Assembly (NCBI GenBank): GCA_014529385.2
Contig: CM043947.1
Coordinates: 115,831,587-115,895,586 of the forward strand
Source of the DNA: Adiantum capillus-veneris
Taxonomy: Eukaryota; Streptophyta; Polypodiopsida; Polypodiales; Pteridaceae
Length of the DNA: 64,000 bases
Direction of reading: 5' to 3'
Made by a program: the position numbers and the translations under genes. Of the stretch, positions 43,761 to 61,739 are shown piece by piece. Each line of letters opens with the position of its first letter. Position 1 is the first letter of the stretch. Under the pieces are notes generated by a model. The model was not told the origin of the DNA. It was given only the letters and a program-made list of their open reading frames with translations, and searched no databases.

Positions 43761-46000
43761 AATCCAAGCATAAATCAGAAGTTTAGAAAAACATCAAAAA
43801 TGTATGCATATTCACACCTAAGACTATATAAGGTAAAGTGGGAAAATCCCAATTCCTAGGTTGGACAACTTTCAACATATCATGTATAAAGTAATGAGAT
43901 CTTTGTCAAAGACGTTAATTTCCAAGGTCTCATTCCAATTTATCCACGTCGATTACACATTGAGAACAAAATTGGACATGAAATTTCACGGTTTTATTCA
44001 ATTGAACCATTAAGATACTAGTGCATTCCAATTATTATCGTTGTGTATGCCTTATGTTCTACCTATGATTTATTTGAAGGTAAAGTTTCAAGTCCCACCA
44101 CTTATCCAAGCTAAGTTCAAAATGAGTACCTAAACTTATTCAAGGTCCACCACTTGTCCAAGCAAGGACCCAAATTGAGGAAAACAACCTACTTTCCTAT
44201 GACATTCAAACTCATCCAGAAAGTCCACTACTAATCTAGGATTTCTTTATTTGAGGGGATTTCTTTATTTGAGGCATGAACCATACATAAAACAGGTATC
44301 ATATGATTGGTTGCATCATAAGAGTGTTGGTTTCATGGTGCACTTATCTAAGCTAGGCTCCCTTGGAGGAATATAAATCCCACCACTTGTCAAAGATAGG
44401 TTCCCTTAACCTATGGAGGAATACAAAGTCAACTTCTTGTCCAAGCTACACTCAAAGTGATATGTTTAAATGAGTACCTATATATATCTCTAAATTGTTC
44501 TCTATTGAAATAAATAAGGTTTCCAGTGAGAAAAACCCCATTCCCAAGACTAATGATCACTTTCAATTTTTATGAATATAGCCAATTTGACCATTAACAA
44601 ACAAAAAAATTGAATTTTATTTAAGATATAGCTTTCACTTTGCTTTTTCGGATATTCCTTGAGCTACATCAAGAAGTGTCAAGATCACATATATTACATT
44701 CTAGAATACCATGTGATACGCCACTTTATGCACATAGATGTATTCTTTCGAACATGTTCATGAGGATAAGACATTTAGGTATTAGCTACACTTATGTTAA
44801 GTCATCCTAGTTTTATGCATTTTATAACAAAGGGGTTTTCAAATCCACCATTTGGCCATTCTAAACTATTTAATCAATTTCATGCTACTTGTGTCAATGC
44901 TATTCTATGTGTATTTACAAGAAAAAAGTAGTTTCTATAAAGAAAATTTCAATCTATTTGCAACTATAATAAATGTGAAGCTCTTGTGTTTATTACATTG
45001 TTCTTATCATTAAACATATTTGGAAAACACAAGTATTAAGGAAGAAGAATGTCAATAATGGATCTTATGATAAAGAGTTGCGATTTTGAGAATATGTTCG
45101 AAATGAATGGGTTATGCTGCATATTTTTCAAAATTGATTGATTTAAATAAGAAGTTTCTTATTTTTGCATGAATACATGCATATGAATTCCCATGCCAAT
45201 ATCACAACAACATGGCATGTTCTTGTATGAGTCTCCATGCTAATATGACAATAACATTGTTCAATGAATAATTTTTTTATTGAATGAGTATAAAAAAGGA
45301 GGTCTTCTATTGATACAACTTATATTAGGTACAAAATAGTATATACCACCCATTGATCCAGCATAAGAAGTCATAGTCATGTTTTGAAGAAAAAAAGACG
45401 TTGCTCATGTTGTACTTGTGTCTTGAAGCAAAAAGCGTTCTCTTGACTAAATACATTTATACATTGTAAAAAAAAATAGTGATCACATTCTAAACTAAAA
45501 ATACAAAGAAAAAATTGTATCCTTAAATTAGAATTCACTCCATTAATAAAGAAACCCCCTTTCACTAGGGTGAACTTTGTGGAAACATCTAAGTTACAAC
45601 AAGGCCTAGATATTTATAGTGGATCCATTTACACAAGATATGAGCACAATATTGATAATTGTCTATTCAAAGGAGCAATAAAAAGAGCACCCATAAGAAG
45701 GATGCACTCCATCAATAAAGAGTCCCCCAAATGTTAAGGTGCACTCCATGTGAAACACATTAGATTGAACAGAAGTCCCCTTATAATAGGGTACACTTCA
45801 AGTAGAAAAACATAATGTGATAAATGGTTGGATGAAAGATAAATGTACAATCTATGTTCACCTTGAATAAAAATTTACAATGAACTAGTTCAAATTGATA
45901 TGTGGTTTTGTGTACAACTGATATCTCTGTCACTACATTCTTGCCAAACAACTTCAACATGTGACTCTCAACATTGTCTTCTTGACAAGTAGACATTCAT
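43761..46000. other. AT-rich stretch without recognised gene
   Basis: No motif-bearing ORF. Short similar phrases (CCACCACTTGTCCAAGC, CCACCACTTATCCAAGC, CACCACTTGTCAAAGA) recur between 44090 and 44460 and may be remnants of a local duplication. Confidence 0.5.
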
Positions 46001-46002
46001 GA

Positions 46003-47010
46003 CTAAGTTTTCTCAGGATCCTCTACCTTGTTTACAATTTTATTGGAAGTATAACTCCTCTTGTTTCTTGCACCCAACAATCCCACCAGCCATGGAACTA
46101 TTGTACCTTCTAAGAAGGATTGAATTTGTTCAGGTGTTTGTCTCCAGAATTTTGGAAATATGAGATAAGTTGTTGGCATATTCCACATCACTCTATATGG
46201 AGTATCATAAAAAATCAATGTATTGCTAGCATGTAGATCCTCAAACATCCCCAAACCAAAGTCAAATTATTATGATAAACTCTTTTATATCCAATCGTGA
46301 TATTTGGATTTTGGCAATGCTTATTGCTCATAAACATCTTGAACTTTGAACAATGCCTAGGAAAGCACATCTCAAGTATATGTTGAGCTTTGGTTAGGTA
46401 ATAGCAACTCCATATCCAAGGTTCAAAATAATCAAACCAAAAGTCCAACAAAAATGATGTGGATGTTTTCAGTGAGGAAGTATGGGACGTGCGGCAGCAA
46501 GAATAATGGGTTATGATCTTGAGTTGTGGCCAGCGGAGTTCTTCTATAAAGCGAATTAATGCCCATATGTAGCTCCTGAAATAAAAGGTCACCTCTGTGC
46601 CGTCTCCAAATTAGCAAGCCATCATGTGCTATCTAGAGCATGTTAAACAACGAACACCTTGGCTTCATATCCTAGCCAACTTTACATCTTATTTCTTTGT
46701 CTTCGTGAACGCCTTTTGGATTCTAGAGTGTAGTAGCCTACAAGCTGGAATAAACAGACAACTCAACATAACGACAACTAAGATCCAGTTCACGTGAGAG
46801 ATGGGTTGCGCAGATGTTCGCAATTGACAACTCAAGCAGTATTGTTCCCATGAGAACTCGATGGCGCTGAAAGCAAAGTGATGCCTTCGAGGAGACAACA
46901 AGCACATACGGAGCCAAAAAGCAGCCTGACATTCAATTGCCTTGATGCAAAAGAAGCAAAACGTAAGAAAAGTTCTTTGAGAGGACATCAAGCACATCAA
47001 CTTCATTGTT
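46003..47010 (-). other. Cluster of minus-strand ORFs of unknown meaning
   Basis: Frames at 46254-46003, 46592-46215 and 47006-46689 (60-125 codons) have a hydrophobic, aromatic-rich composition but no motif I recognise. They may be a decayed gene or chance frames in AT-rich DNA. Confidence 0.25.
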
Positions 47011-47248
47011 TAATTGTTTACTTGTTTACTTGGTAAGCCTAACATGCTTCCTTGGTTTCTTGAGCCTAGAGTTGGCCACTTGGCATGATCTAAGCCATTA
47101 CCCTAGACCCAGATTGATGACGACAAGGAGCCTCATGTAAGAAAAACTCGTACTGCATTTAATATTATCATAACATTTTGTTCTTGTTGAGCACACCTGC
47201 ATTGAAAAGGAGCTCTCATGGCAATGATGAAACGCTTCTTGAGGACTT

Positions 47249-48233
<985 letters not shown>

Positions 48234-51060
48234 TTGCATGTTTCCAAAGTTGGAGAGTCTTGGATGTCGAGCACATAAGCTGGTGCAAAGCATATCTAAG
48301 GAGGAAAATGCTGGGATAAAGATTTGTCTTCGTCCTACAGAACGATTATTCAGAGAAGAACGTTGGTCTACAATATATAAGATGCATTGCCAAAAAAGGA
48401 TATACGTAGATTGACATCAACCACCTAGGATTAAAACAAACATGTGCAGAGTGCATCCAGTATTGCAGTAAATAAGTTGGACTGACCTCATAATTTGTAT
48501 GGGTGCCATCCAATTGTGCAAGCTGAAGGACAATGTTTGAGTCAAGCAACATAGAAGCAATGTGAATAGTTAAACATTTCATCTTGCAATGAAGCGTCAT
48601 AGAGTGAAAATGCTAAATATGCATTGCACGTCATGCAAAAGTGCCATACAAAAGTATGGTTGAGAGTTGGCATTGAAGTCTCTCCAAAAACTATAAGAAA
48701 TAGTCGTAGTCGTGCCCTACACTCCTGTAGCATTGTATGTGTTGCACCAAGAAAATGCATAGGCATGGGGAATTAGATGTAGATAATAGACCTTGTATTG
48801 TTGTCGAGCTAGAGTCGTGCTTGTGTAACTGAAACGTCCACTAATATATGTCCTCTCTCTCAAACACAAAACACGCGTTAAGACAAATACAAAAGATGCA
48901 AAAGATAGATTTATCTTAAAAATAAGCAAAGATAAATTTATGTTCTATGTCATAGATGATTTAGGGTTTATTCTAGTGAAGCATTCTCATTTCATAATCT
49001 TGAATGCAATCATTGTACAATAGAATGCCTCAATCAATATAAAATTTGTATTCTAAGGGAACCATTAAAGTTTCTCTTTGATGCATCCATTAAGTTCTCA
49101 TAATGGGGTCATGTGCCAAGGTACACACTTTTGTGCTTTTAATTATAAGGGCACCATTAAAGTTGGCACGCATATCAAACAAATAATTGCTAAGTCCAAC
49201 ATGCTAGGCGCCAAGGGCCCTAGACTATTGCTCCAATATCTTTGCTACAATGCTTTTCATAGTGTCAATTTTTTGTGCTCAGTCTATCATCACCAATGCT
49301 TCTATGTTGTTCCTCTTTTTACAACTTAGGCTCATGTTCAAGATCGTTTTGTAGATCTTTGATTCTCCCTCAGAAGCCCAAGCAAGAGTGAGTCTAAATG
49401 CTTACTTTTGCTAGCGTCATGTTCAAGCTCGTTTTGCAAATCTTTGGTCCTCCTTCAGCCACTTCCCCCCATTCCATAGAGGTTTGATGCTACCTCTTGT
49501 GTCTTTCGCCATATCTGTGACGCTACCTCACACTACCTGACGATTTCTAGGTAGTAGGTAAGGAGTGCTCCTGTTGTCTCCTCTGTTGCTGCTTCATTAG
49601 CACTAAAGTTGGGCTTTTACCTGTCATTTTCCATCAATTTTTCTCGCATGTTGAACCTGCGTTCACATTGAGCGTGATAGTTGACATGAGGGGTTGCAAA
49701 AGAGATGATCATGGATATTTTAGTAGACATGCTAATAGTTGTATAGGCTGTCATCTTGTCCAAATGGCTTCAGACATAGACATGAGTAAGAGGATTCTTG
49801 CACTGTCTGCTCGATAATGTCTCTGCAACTTACAACTAGAAAAAAATCCAATGATTTTTGGAGGGTTAGTATTACAAAAGTCATCTTATTTCCATGATGA
49901 AAACTTGTGTACAACATCATGAATAGGACCATCATCCTACCAGCAGTGAGAAGACCGAGTGCAAATTGGGCTCCATAATGTGCTCAAAAGACACTAATTT
50001 TTGAAAAAAAATCAAGAATAGCAAGAAATTTTATTAAGTTGAAATTAATTAACCTGGTTGTCAATCTAGTAAAAATATATAATGTAATTTAGAATATATA
50101 TATATAATATTTAAGGTCAAAAGAGATATCAACAAAGAAATCTTACTTATTTATGCTACATCGTGATTGATTAGCATAAGTATTATTTATTTAATAAAGG
50201 CTAAAACGTTAGTGAAAAAGGAAAGAAAAAATCAAAAGTAACTTATATAATAGGAAATATTTTTGGTAAAAGAGAAAAAAGATATGGGGGGTTCCCATGC
50301 ATGGAAAAGCATGCCTCAATGTGTGTCTAAAATTGAGTGTGAATGGCCTTTATATGGGGATTTGGAGGTTGCTTGAGGTCCAAGGCATGCCCATACCTCC
50401 CTTGCTCGCCCCTTCTTGCCAAATTAAGGATTAGAGGTGTCACAAGTCTCTCACGTACCACTAGAGGTGTCCCCTTTTACCCAATTGAGTGATACACCTG
50501 ATGTACTTACCGATGCTTAGGGTCAACATACCATAAGAGATGTGCTATGGCCATGGTCCATTTATGGTTATACATACACATACCCATACATACACATGCA
50601 CATGCATACATATGCATACCTTAGGCTTAGGATTTAATTTATTAACATTATGATAAAATTTAATTGTCTAAAGTGAGCTTGGCTTGTCAGAATTCAATTC
50701 TGAAACTTGCTATTAAAAGACGAGGTTGAGGATGACAAACTAAGGTGTCAGATGCACACACCTGCTATATTTAGTAGTTTTCGAGATATATAGCTATTTT
50801 TATGGAAATTCAAGACGAGATAGATTTAGACAAGAAGGTCACGTGTAGGTGGGTGTAAGCACCTCAAAACTTTCAATTTTTGGACAAAAATGATAAACAA
50901 GTAAAAATTTTATTTTTGAAAATCTTACAATAATGTATTTAACATTGGCTCATCAAAGCTGGAAAAATTGCCAAAAATAGTAACTTTTTGTTTATGACCA
51001 AAATGGCGTGATATGTATTCCATTACATGGGAATCCCCTTTCCAAGGGTGGTAGAGACCT
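48234..51060. other. Long stretch without recognised gene
   Basis: Small ORFs (for example 48240-48414 and 49078-49329 on the plus strand) have no family features. A short CATACA/CACATG-type microsatellite is at 50568-50625. The part just below 51064 should be the 3' LTR of the element that follows, but its far end cannot be placed without a second LTR. Confidence 0.5.
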
Positions 51061-51109
51061 TACATTCTCCCCAACTTGAAAAATTGAGATGTCCTCATCT
51101 CAAAGGTAT

Positions 51110-52102
51110 TTACAGATGATCTTTAAGGAGAGTTACTTCATCTTCCCATGTTGCATCTTCTTCAGGGAAATCTTTTCGTTTGACGAGGTGTTCGATGATG
51201 CTTCTATTCCTAAGTTTTCTTTCGCGAGTTTCTAGGATATATTCAGGTTGAAGTTCAAGGACTCCTTGAGTTGGAACTACTATTTGTTTGGTATCCAAAA
51301 GTTGATTAGCATGGAAGACATCATGAATTTTGAGGTTAGAAGGTAGCTTTAGTTTGTAGGCTTGATCACTTATTACTTTGAAAATGTCATAGGGTCCGCA
51401 ATATCTTGGGCTGAGCTTCCTGTACTTTCCCAAGGATAGGTTACTTTTCTTGGGCCTAACCCTAAGGAATACCTTGTCTCCTTCTTTAAAGATTTGTTCT
51501 GATCTCCTTTTATCTGCATAATGCTTTTTCCTATCCTGAGTAGCTTGAATATCCTTACGTATTGCTTTGGTTTGGGCTTCCATATCTTCGAGCATTTGTT
51601 TTGAAGCTTCTACCTTGATAGTAAGATCTGAGAAGTTTAACGGAGCCAAACATTCTTGACCATAAAGAGCCTTAAATGGTGACATTCCAATGCTTCTATG
51701 GTCAGAGGCATTATAGGCATATTCAACCAAAGGTAGATATTGGATCCATTTCTTTGGTTCCTGTGAACAATATGCTCTAAGAATGTCCTCAATCACCTGG
51801 TTTACTATTTCAGTATGACCATCTGTCAGAGGATGATATTTTGTGCTAAAACACAGTTGTGTTCCGATGGCTTAAAAGAGTGAAGTACAAAACTTTGAAG
51901 TAAATTTCGCATCCCTGTCGCTAACAATTCTCTTAGGTAGACCATGAAGTCTAAATATTTCCTTCACAAAGATTCGGCTAATGTCCGAGACAGTGAAGGT
52001 GGTGTTTATAGGCATCAGGTGGGCTACCTTAGTAAGCATATCAACAACAACAAATATTGATTCATAGCCTCCTACATAGGGTAATCCCATGACAAGGTCC
52101 AT
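51110..52102 (-). pseudogene. pol: Chromovirus integrase and chromodomain
   Basis: Core: MDLVMGLPYVGGYESIFVVV, VSDRDAKFTSKF, one stop near 51872, then YHPLTDGHTEIVNQVIED with the Glu. The C-terminal part (228 codons open, 51796-51110) has WIQYLPLVEYAYNASDHRSI, GDKVFLRVRPKKSNLSLGKY and YKLKLPSNLKIHDVFHANQL. The chromodomain follows: EYILETRERKLRNRSIIEHL and EEDATWEDE. Chromodomains of this type bind histone marks or partner proteins and direct integration. Only one stop interrupts the frame, so decay is mild, but the polymerase needed for movement is deleted. Confidence 0.9.
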
Positions 52103-52136
52103 ACTGATACATTCCCCCTAGTTCAAATTCAACCTA

Positions 52137-52764
52137 TCATGTTGTATGTTGAGTTAGGACTTCCTTCTCATTTCCTAGTTCCACAATTAGTCTCCCAGCA
52201 GGATACTGGTTTAGTTTTAGCTTTCTCATGCATTTAGGGTAGATAAATGAGTGTGTGCTTCCACAATTAATTAAAAAAATCAAAATTTTCACCTTGGCGA
52301 GACCCTGGTGCTTGAATGACTGCAAATTGCTTGCAAGCACTCGGGTTGTCAATTGCGACATGTAGAGGTGCTCTCTCTTCAGCTTGGTCTCCCACTGTTG
52401 GTTCTTCCATAATAATGGCATGATTTTGAGCCATTTCTCCTCTTCCACATCCTCTTCCTGCATTCCTTCCTCCACGACAAATAGTTCGACCTCAACCATT
52501 ATGTGCTACAGGAATGGCAATTGCGTCTGTTGCTATGCTTCTTCTAGGATAGTGACTCCTATAATGACCTAGCTCATCACACTCATAGCAACGAACATTT
52601 GGATGTTGCGGTTGAGTTAGTGTAGCTGTTGCTGCTATAGGGCGAGGTTGATAAGATTGATTAATAGGTTTGGGGCTCCAATTGTTGAGTCTGGCCCTTT
52701 GGCTTCTAAAGTTTCCTCTTCCTTGATTCCTAGTTGTTTCCTTGGCAAGCGGTGTTGCCCTTAA
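52137..52764 (-). pseudogene. gag: Chromovirus gag C-terminus and protease
   Basis: A knuckle CYECDELGHYRSHY (the last Cys of CCHC is Tyr) near 52590, a spacer with frame change near 52495, then the retropepsin segment ILIFLINCGSTHSFIYPKCM. The catalytic Asp of the D-C-G/D-S-G triplet is Asn, a G-to-A change, so the protease is probably dead. The reading passes into the integrase after a short non-matching stretch, where reverse transcriptase should be. Confidence 0.8.
52761..52764. other. TTAA target duplication, left
   Basis: TTAA directly before the terminal repeat CACTAGG of the inserted transposon; its partner is at 54086-54089. Confidence 0.85.
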
Positions 52765-54085
52765 CACTAGGTTGGTAACCTAACAGGACATAAAAGTGTC
52801 CTTTCAGGGTTTTGAAAAAAACCTCCAAAACCATAGTAGATCCACTCATTTTGTAAAATCCTTTCATGAGGTTATAGTTCAAGGCCTACTACACATGGAA
52901 AAAATAAGAAACTTGTAAAATTTCTCATCTTTTGGTCACACCAAGCCTCCAAAGTTGATGGACCAGTGTATTTTCATCAAAACAGTCATTTCTTACGTTT
53001 TGTTGCATAAAAATAAGATTAGGGATTTTTGTAAGACTTGGGATAAATTCCCTAGTTAACTTCAATGGGTTGGTGATCAGAACATATGATTGCTTCTCAC
53101 TCACTATTTTTTGTTTTGCCAAAATAAATAGGTACAAAAAAGTTGAATTTTTACCATTCTGCAAACATATCATCAAAGTTTCTATAGCCACGCTCAATAC
53201 AAATAATATATGCATGTTTTCTTAGTTCCCTATTGTCCTTTATGTTCATAAGGAGCCATGGAGCATGTCAAAATAATAATACATCTCTTACCAAGGGGAA
53301 TCTTGGGGACAAAGATGAACTGTTAAATACAGCAAACATGAAAAAACTGGGTTCAACATTATGAGTTGTAGAATCCCATAGAAACTATTCAATATCTAGC
53401 CAAATTTGATCCTTATGACTAGATATGGTTACTACCTACAAAATGCATGTAGTTGTCACAAGAAACTAACAATATTGAAAAATCTATACTTGATATACTA
53501 GAATGTTCTGTTTTCTTCTATAATTGAAAAAATCAACCATCGTTGTGTACTATGCAAAATAGGGTATTAGGTGCCCCAAAACTCAAGGAATGTTAGCTTT
53601 ATGTTACAATATGAGACATACAAAATCAAAACTGCATTTGGATATCATGAAATCCACCAAAAAAATCATAGAAGAGCTAAAATTGGCTAAAAAACAGGAT
53701 TTGACAATTTTTGTAATTTGGTCATAACTTACAACTTTAATATTTATTTCTCCCTAGAAGCATCAGGACATGTCGAGGACTACTAAAGATAGTTCTATAG
53801 CATTATAGACCTCACAAACATGAATTCTAGAGTGGTATAGTTGCAAAAAGTTAAAAAAAGCCAAAAACTGGACCCGTTTTTTCACACAGTTTAGGTTGTG
53901 AAATGTTGTGCAAGGACAATGTTAAAGATGGAATTGATATTCCAAAAAAATGTCGAGTTTTTTTCAGCTCATGAGACAACTTTCTAGATAGATAAAACCT
54001 CAAAATCCATTTTGAAACTCTTGACATAATTCAAGGAAAATGGTCACTTAACAGGACATAAAAGTGTCCCATTACTAACCTAGTG
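52765..54085. mobile_element. TTAA-flanked DNA transposon, non-autonomous, 1321 bases
   Basis: The ends are inverted repeats CACTAGGTTGGTAA and CACTAGGTTAGTAA (13 of 14 identical). A 20-base segment AACAGGACATAAAAGTGTCC occurs inside each end (52782-52801 and 54050-54069) in the same orientation; it contains the imperfect palindrome GGACA...TGTCC. TTAA flanks both ends. With one TTAA left after removal, the gag frame on either side is continuous, so the borders are exact. TTAA duplication and CACTAG-like ends resemble piggyBac-like elements; a TA duplication with one more base in the repeat (mariner type) gives the same empty site. The 3-base duplication of CACTA elements does not fit. No transposase is visible inside. 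Confidence 0.9.
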
Positions 54086-54089
54086 TTAA
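54086..54089. other. TTAA target duplication, right
   Basis: TTAA directly after ...CCTAGTG, partner of 52761-52764. Confidence 0.85.
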
Positions 54090-54620
54090 GAGATCATCCT
54101 GAAGAGATATAGGTCTCATTGCTTCAAGGTGCGTATCCAGTGGTTGATTCAATCCTCGACAGAACCGTGCTACCTGTTGTTCAGTAGACATTTTTGGGGC
54201 ATATCTTTGCAAAGTTACAAATTTGGAGTAATACTCTCCCACCGATCAAGATAATTGCTTTAGAGCAAAGAATTCATTCTTTTTGGCATCACGGTGAGGA
54301 GGTGGAAGATATCGTGGTTATCGGCTTCTTTAATTTCCTCCCAAGACTAGGAAGATCCTAAAACACCCATGTCCTTGCAATGTTGTTTCCACCATATTTT
54401 TGCATCACCAGTTAGAGGAAACATTGCAAGCAGAGTCTAGTTTTCTAGCTGGGTGCTTGCATGTTAAAAATAGTCATCCATTGCTTCTAACCAGACTTCA
54501 GCATTGTGCTCTACATTAGCTCCTTCTCCCTTGAAATTGGGAGGTTGGGCTTTCTTGAGAAGAAGTTTCTTCTCTTGATTGGTGGTGTAGAGAGCGGTAG
54601 GTGGTACCTATATGATAATA
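54090..54620 (-). pseudogene. gag: Chromovirus gag N-terminal part
   Basis: Minus-strand reading from about 54617: PPTALYTTNQEKKLLLKKAQ, PPNFKGEGANVEHNAEVWLE, then a stop, LAMFPLTGDAKIWWKQHCKD and SWEEIKEADN, followed by frame changes and, near the transposon border, LQDDLL. WW-x-x-H and W-E-E-I-K are typical of the retrotransposon gag capsid domain. The ATG is not certain. Stops and shifts make it inactive even without the inserted transposon. Confidence 0.75.
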
Positions 54621-54952
54621 TTCACGTCGATATATTGACAAAAGCCTAGAGACTTAATACACCGATTCAATCTTAAAATTAACTTCAAAATAAGCACAAG
54701 ACATAATAAGGTACTCACATCAAGAAAGCTCAAACTCATATTTATGCTGTAATATTTATGAAGGTAGCCTTTCCAAGAGGATAAGGTACACTTTATTTCT
54801 AACTTATTGCAAAGCTTGGCGGGATCTAAAGGATCCGCACAGCTGACTGCCCAGGAACATGGTGATATAGATGATAGGTGTTTGAAGTCAAATGCTTAAA
54901 GTCTACTATCTCATCAGAGTAGTACCAACTCCCGGTACAAACACCAGCCTTT

Positions 54953-55660
54953 CTAAAGGTTGCTTCTAATCATCAATATGGTCAAAAGAAGCGGTAAACC
55001 CCACTCATACTGCACCTCTTGAACAAGGGTGCGAGGGCGGGAAAGAACAAGAGGTAGGTCAACATTCTCCTCCTCAAGCAGATATTGGTTATAAGTGGCA
55101 TAATCAACTAAATTGGCTAAAAATCCATCCCAAACACTCTCGTCAAAAGTTTCACTCTCACTACACTCTTTGCCCAAAGCAATAACCTCAAGGAAAACGC
55201 CTTCGTCTTCATTAACTTCAGACTCAAATGGGCTAAAAACTCATAAAGGCTCACCAACATCATCATCAATGCTCCAAGTCTGGATAGCAACAGATGTTAA
55301 AATAACCCTCTTTTTGGAATCCGCCCGCCTAGATATACAAGCTTTCCAAATGGCCACGAGGAAAAAAACCAACCGAAACGTCAAGTACACCCAAAAAAGA
55401 AAAACTAGCTCCATCTCTGGGAATCGCAAGTACTTTGCCCAAGCAAAGATGTTAGAAGATGTGTCCCATCGGGCATGCCACTGATGGATATTTTTCTAGG
55501 CCTAGGCCATGGAGCATACCCATACAAGAAACACCAAGCAAAGACTAAAGATGCTAAAACTCCCAAAACCAAGCCCACCAACAAGGAAATATGGGTGGAA
55601 AGTGCTACTTAAAACCACTACCAAGGAATGTCCAATGAAGTCTCAATGTGAGATCTCACA
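54953..55660 (-). pseudogene. Unidentified membrane-protein-like remnant
   Basis: On the minus strand, near 55640-55560, a hydrophobic segment LLVGLVLGVLASLVFAWCFL is followed by YGYAPWPRPRK. After a frame change near 55450 a second hydrophobic segment LVFLFWVYLTFRLVFFLVAI follows, then SRRADSKKRVILTSVAIQTW. An in-frame TGA is at about 55241, and the same frame continues as an acidic part (FESEVNEDEGVFLEVIALGK, NLVDYATYNQYLLEEENVDL) to 54953. This suggests an old gene with two membrane segments and an acidic cytosolic tail. The family is unknown. Confidence 0.35.
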
Positions 55661-55752
55661 AATAACTATCCGCAAAGACGATCACTTCACCGTTCAATAA
55701 AAACAGAGAGAGAAAAATATATTTTGTCTTTATTTCAAAAGAGAGAGATAGA

Positions 55753-55757
55753 TGAGA
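55753..55757. other. Target duplication TGAGA, left
   Basis: TGAGA before the left 176-base LTR, identical to 61325-61329. Confidence 0.85.
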
Positions 55758-55933
55758 TATAAGACCTAGGGTAATTGAACCTGGGATCCTCCTCCCTACC
55801 GTCCCTTAGATAGGCTAGTTCCTAGCACTTGCCCTAAGTGGATCCCTAGTCCGCACTAGTCCGGTCATGGCCCTTGGCCTAGGTCCCTGACCCCCTAGGT
55901 TGGGCCTTGCCCCGTAGGACCCTTGTCCTAACA
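55758..55933 (-). repeat. Short LTR, left (3' LTR)
   Basis: Plus-strand ends TATAAGACC and CCTAACA, so on the minus strand it runs TGTTAGGAC to GGTCTTATA. Pairs with 61149-61324 with a limited number of substitutions. Confidence 0.9.
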
Positions 55934-55947
55934 TTACTCCCCGCTTA
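55934..55947 (-). other. Polypurine tract
   Basis: Plus strand TTACTCCCCGCTT directly inside the left LTR; purine-rich on the element strand. Confidence 0.75.
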
Positions 55948-61071
<5,124 letters not shown>

Positions 61072-61135
61072 ATGCAATCTTGCAGCAACCAATCGAACCT
61101 TCTCCTTCGCTCCTCCATAGCTTTCCTCTACCCTA

Positions 61136-61147
61136 GCTCTGATACCA
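61136..61147 (-). other. Primer binding site, initiator tRNA-Met
   Basis: GCTCTGATACCA on the plus strand, one base before the right LTR. Confidence 0.92.
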
Positions 61148-61148
61148 A

Positions 61149-61324
61149 TATAAGACCTAGGGTAACTGAACTTGGGATCCTCCTCCCTACCGCCCCTTAT
61201 ATAGGCTAGCTCCTAGCACTTGCCCTAAGCGGATCCCCAGTCCACACTAGTCCAGTGCAGGTCCTTGGCCTAGGTCCCTGACCCCCTAGGTTGGGCCTTG
61301 CCTCGTAGGACCCTTGTCCTAACA
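61149..61324 (-). repeat. Short LTR, right (5' LTR)
   Basis: 176 bases, partner of 55758-55933. TGAGA follows at 61325-61329. Confidence 0.9.
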
Positions 61325-61329
61325 TGAGA

Positions 61330-61739
61330 AGAGCACAAGACACTATTGTTGCAAGAGCGAATCACACCACCCAAAAAGTGCATGTAACACAACCTAGATC
61401 AACATAATGTCAATTGAGGACACAGATGACACGATAGGCACATGGAGGAAATATCTTTAGCTTGTCAGGGTGAGACCATCCTACACATACAACACTCTGG
61501 AAGGCCAACTAAACCACAACGTAGAATCTCACTACTCTCAACTACACCACCTACCCCACATACACAGAAACGGAAGTAAACTCACTAAATCATGCCAAAA
61601 TTGTATGAAACTTAAGGAACACCATCCTGTCACTAGGATACATTTGTCTCTAAGCCTCTACACTCAAGACCCTAGTTCTATACTCATGTACGGAAAATGC
61701 ATATAAAGACAGAGCCGATTTTTGGAAGTGCCCAAACCT
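61330..61739. other. No recognised gene
   Basis: No structure seen beyond short ORFs. Confidence 0.5.

Larger units (their letters stand above)
51064..54620 (-). mobile_element. Chromovirus lacking reverse transcriptase, minus strand
   Basis: In minus-strand order: gag (54617-54090 and 52760-52490), protease (52400-52137), integrase (52102-51300), chromodomain (about 51260-51110), polypurine tract TTGGGGAGAA and the 3' LTR start TGTAAGGTCTC at 51064. Reverse transcriptase and RNase H are missing between protease and integrase. No 5' LTR or primer site was found upstream of gag. The gag is interrupted by a DNA transposon at 52765-54085. Confidence 0.85.

Noticed and set aside
52765-54085. CACTA superfamily assignment for the inserted transposon
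   Set aside because: The ends begin CACTA, but a 3-base duplication would have to match and does not (TAA left, TTA right); the TTAA or TA parse is symmetrical.
55241-55660. Cytochrome P450 N-terminus
   Set aside because: A hydrophobic anchor followed by a Pro/Arg-rich stretch is suggestive, but no PPGP-type hinge or later P450 motif is present.
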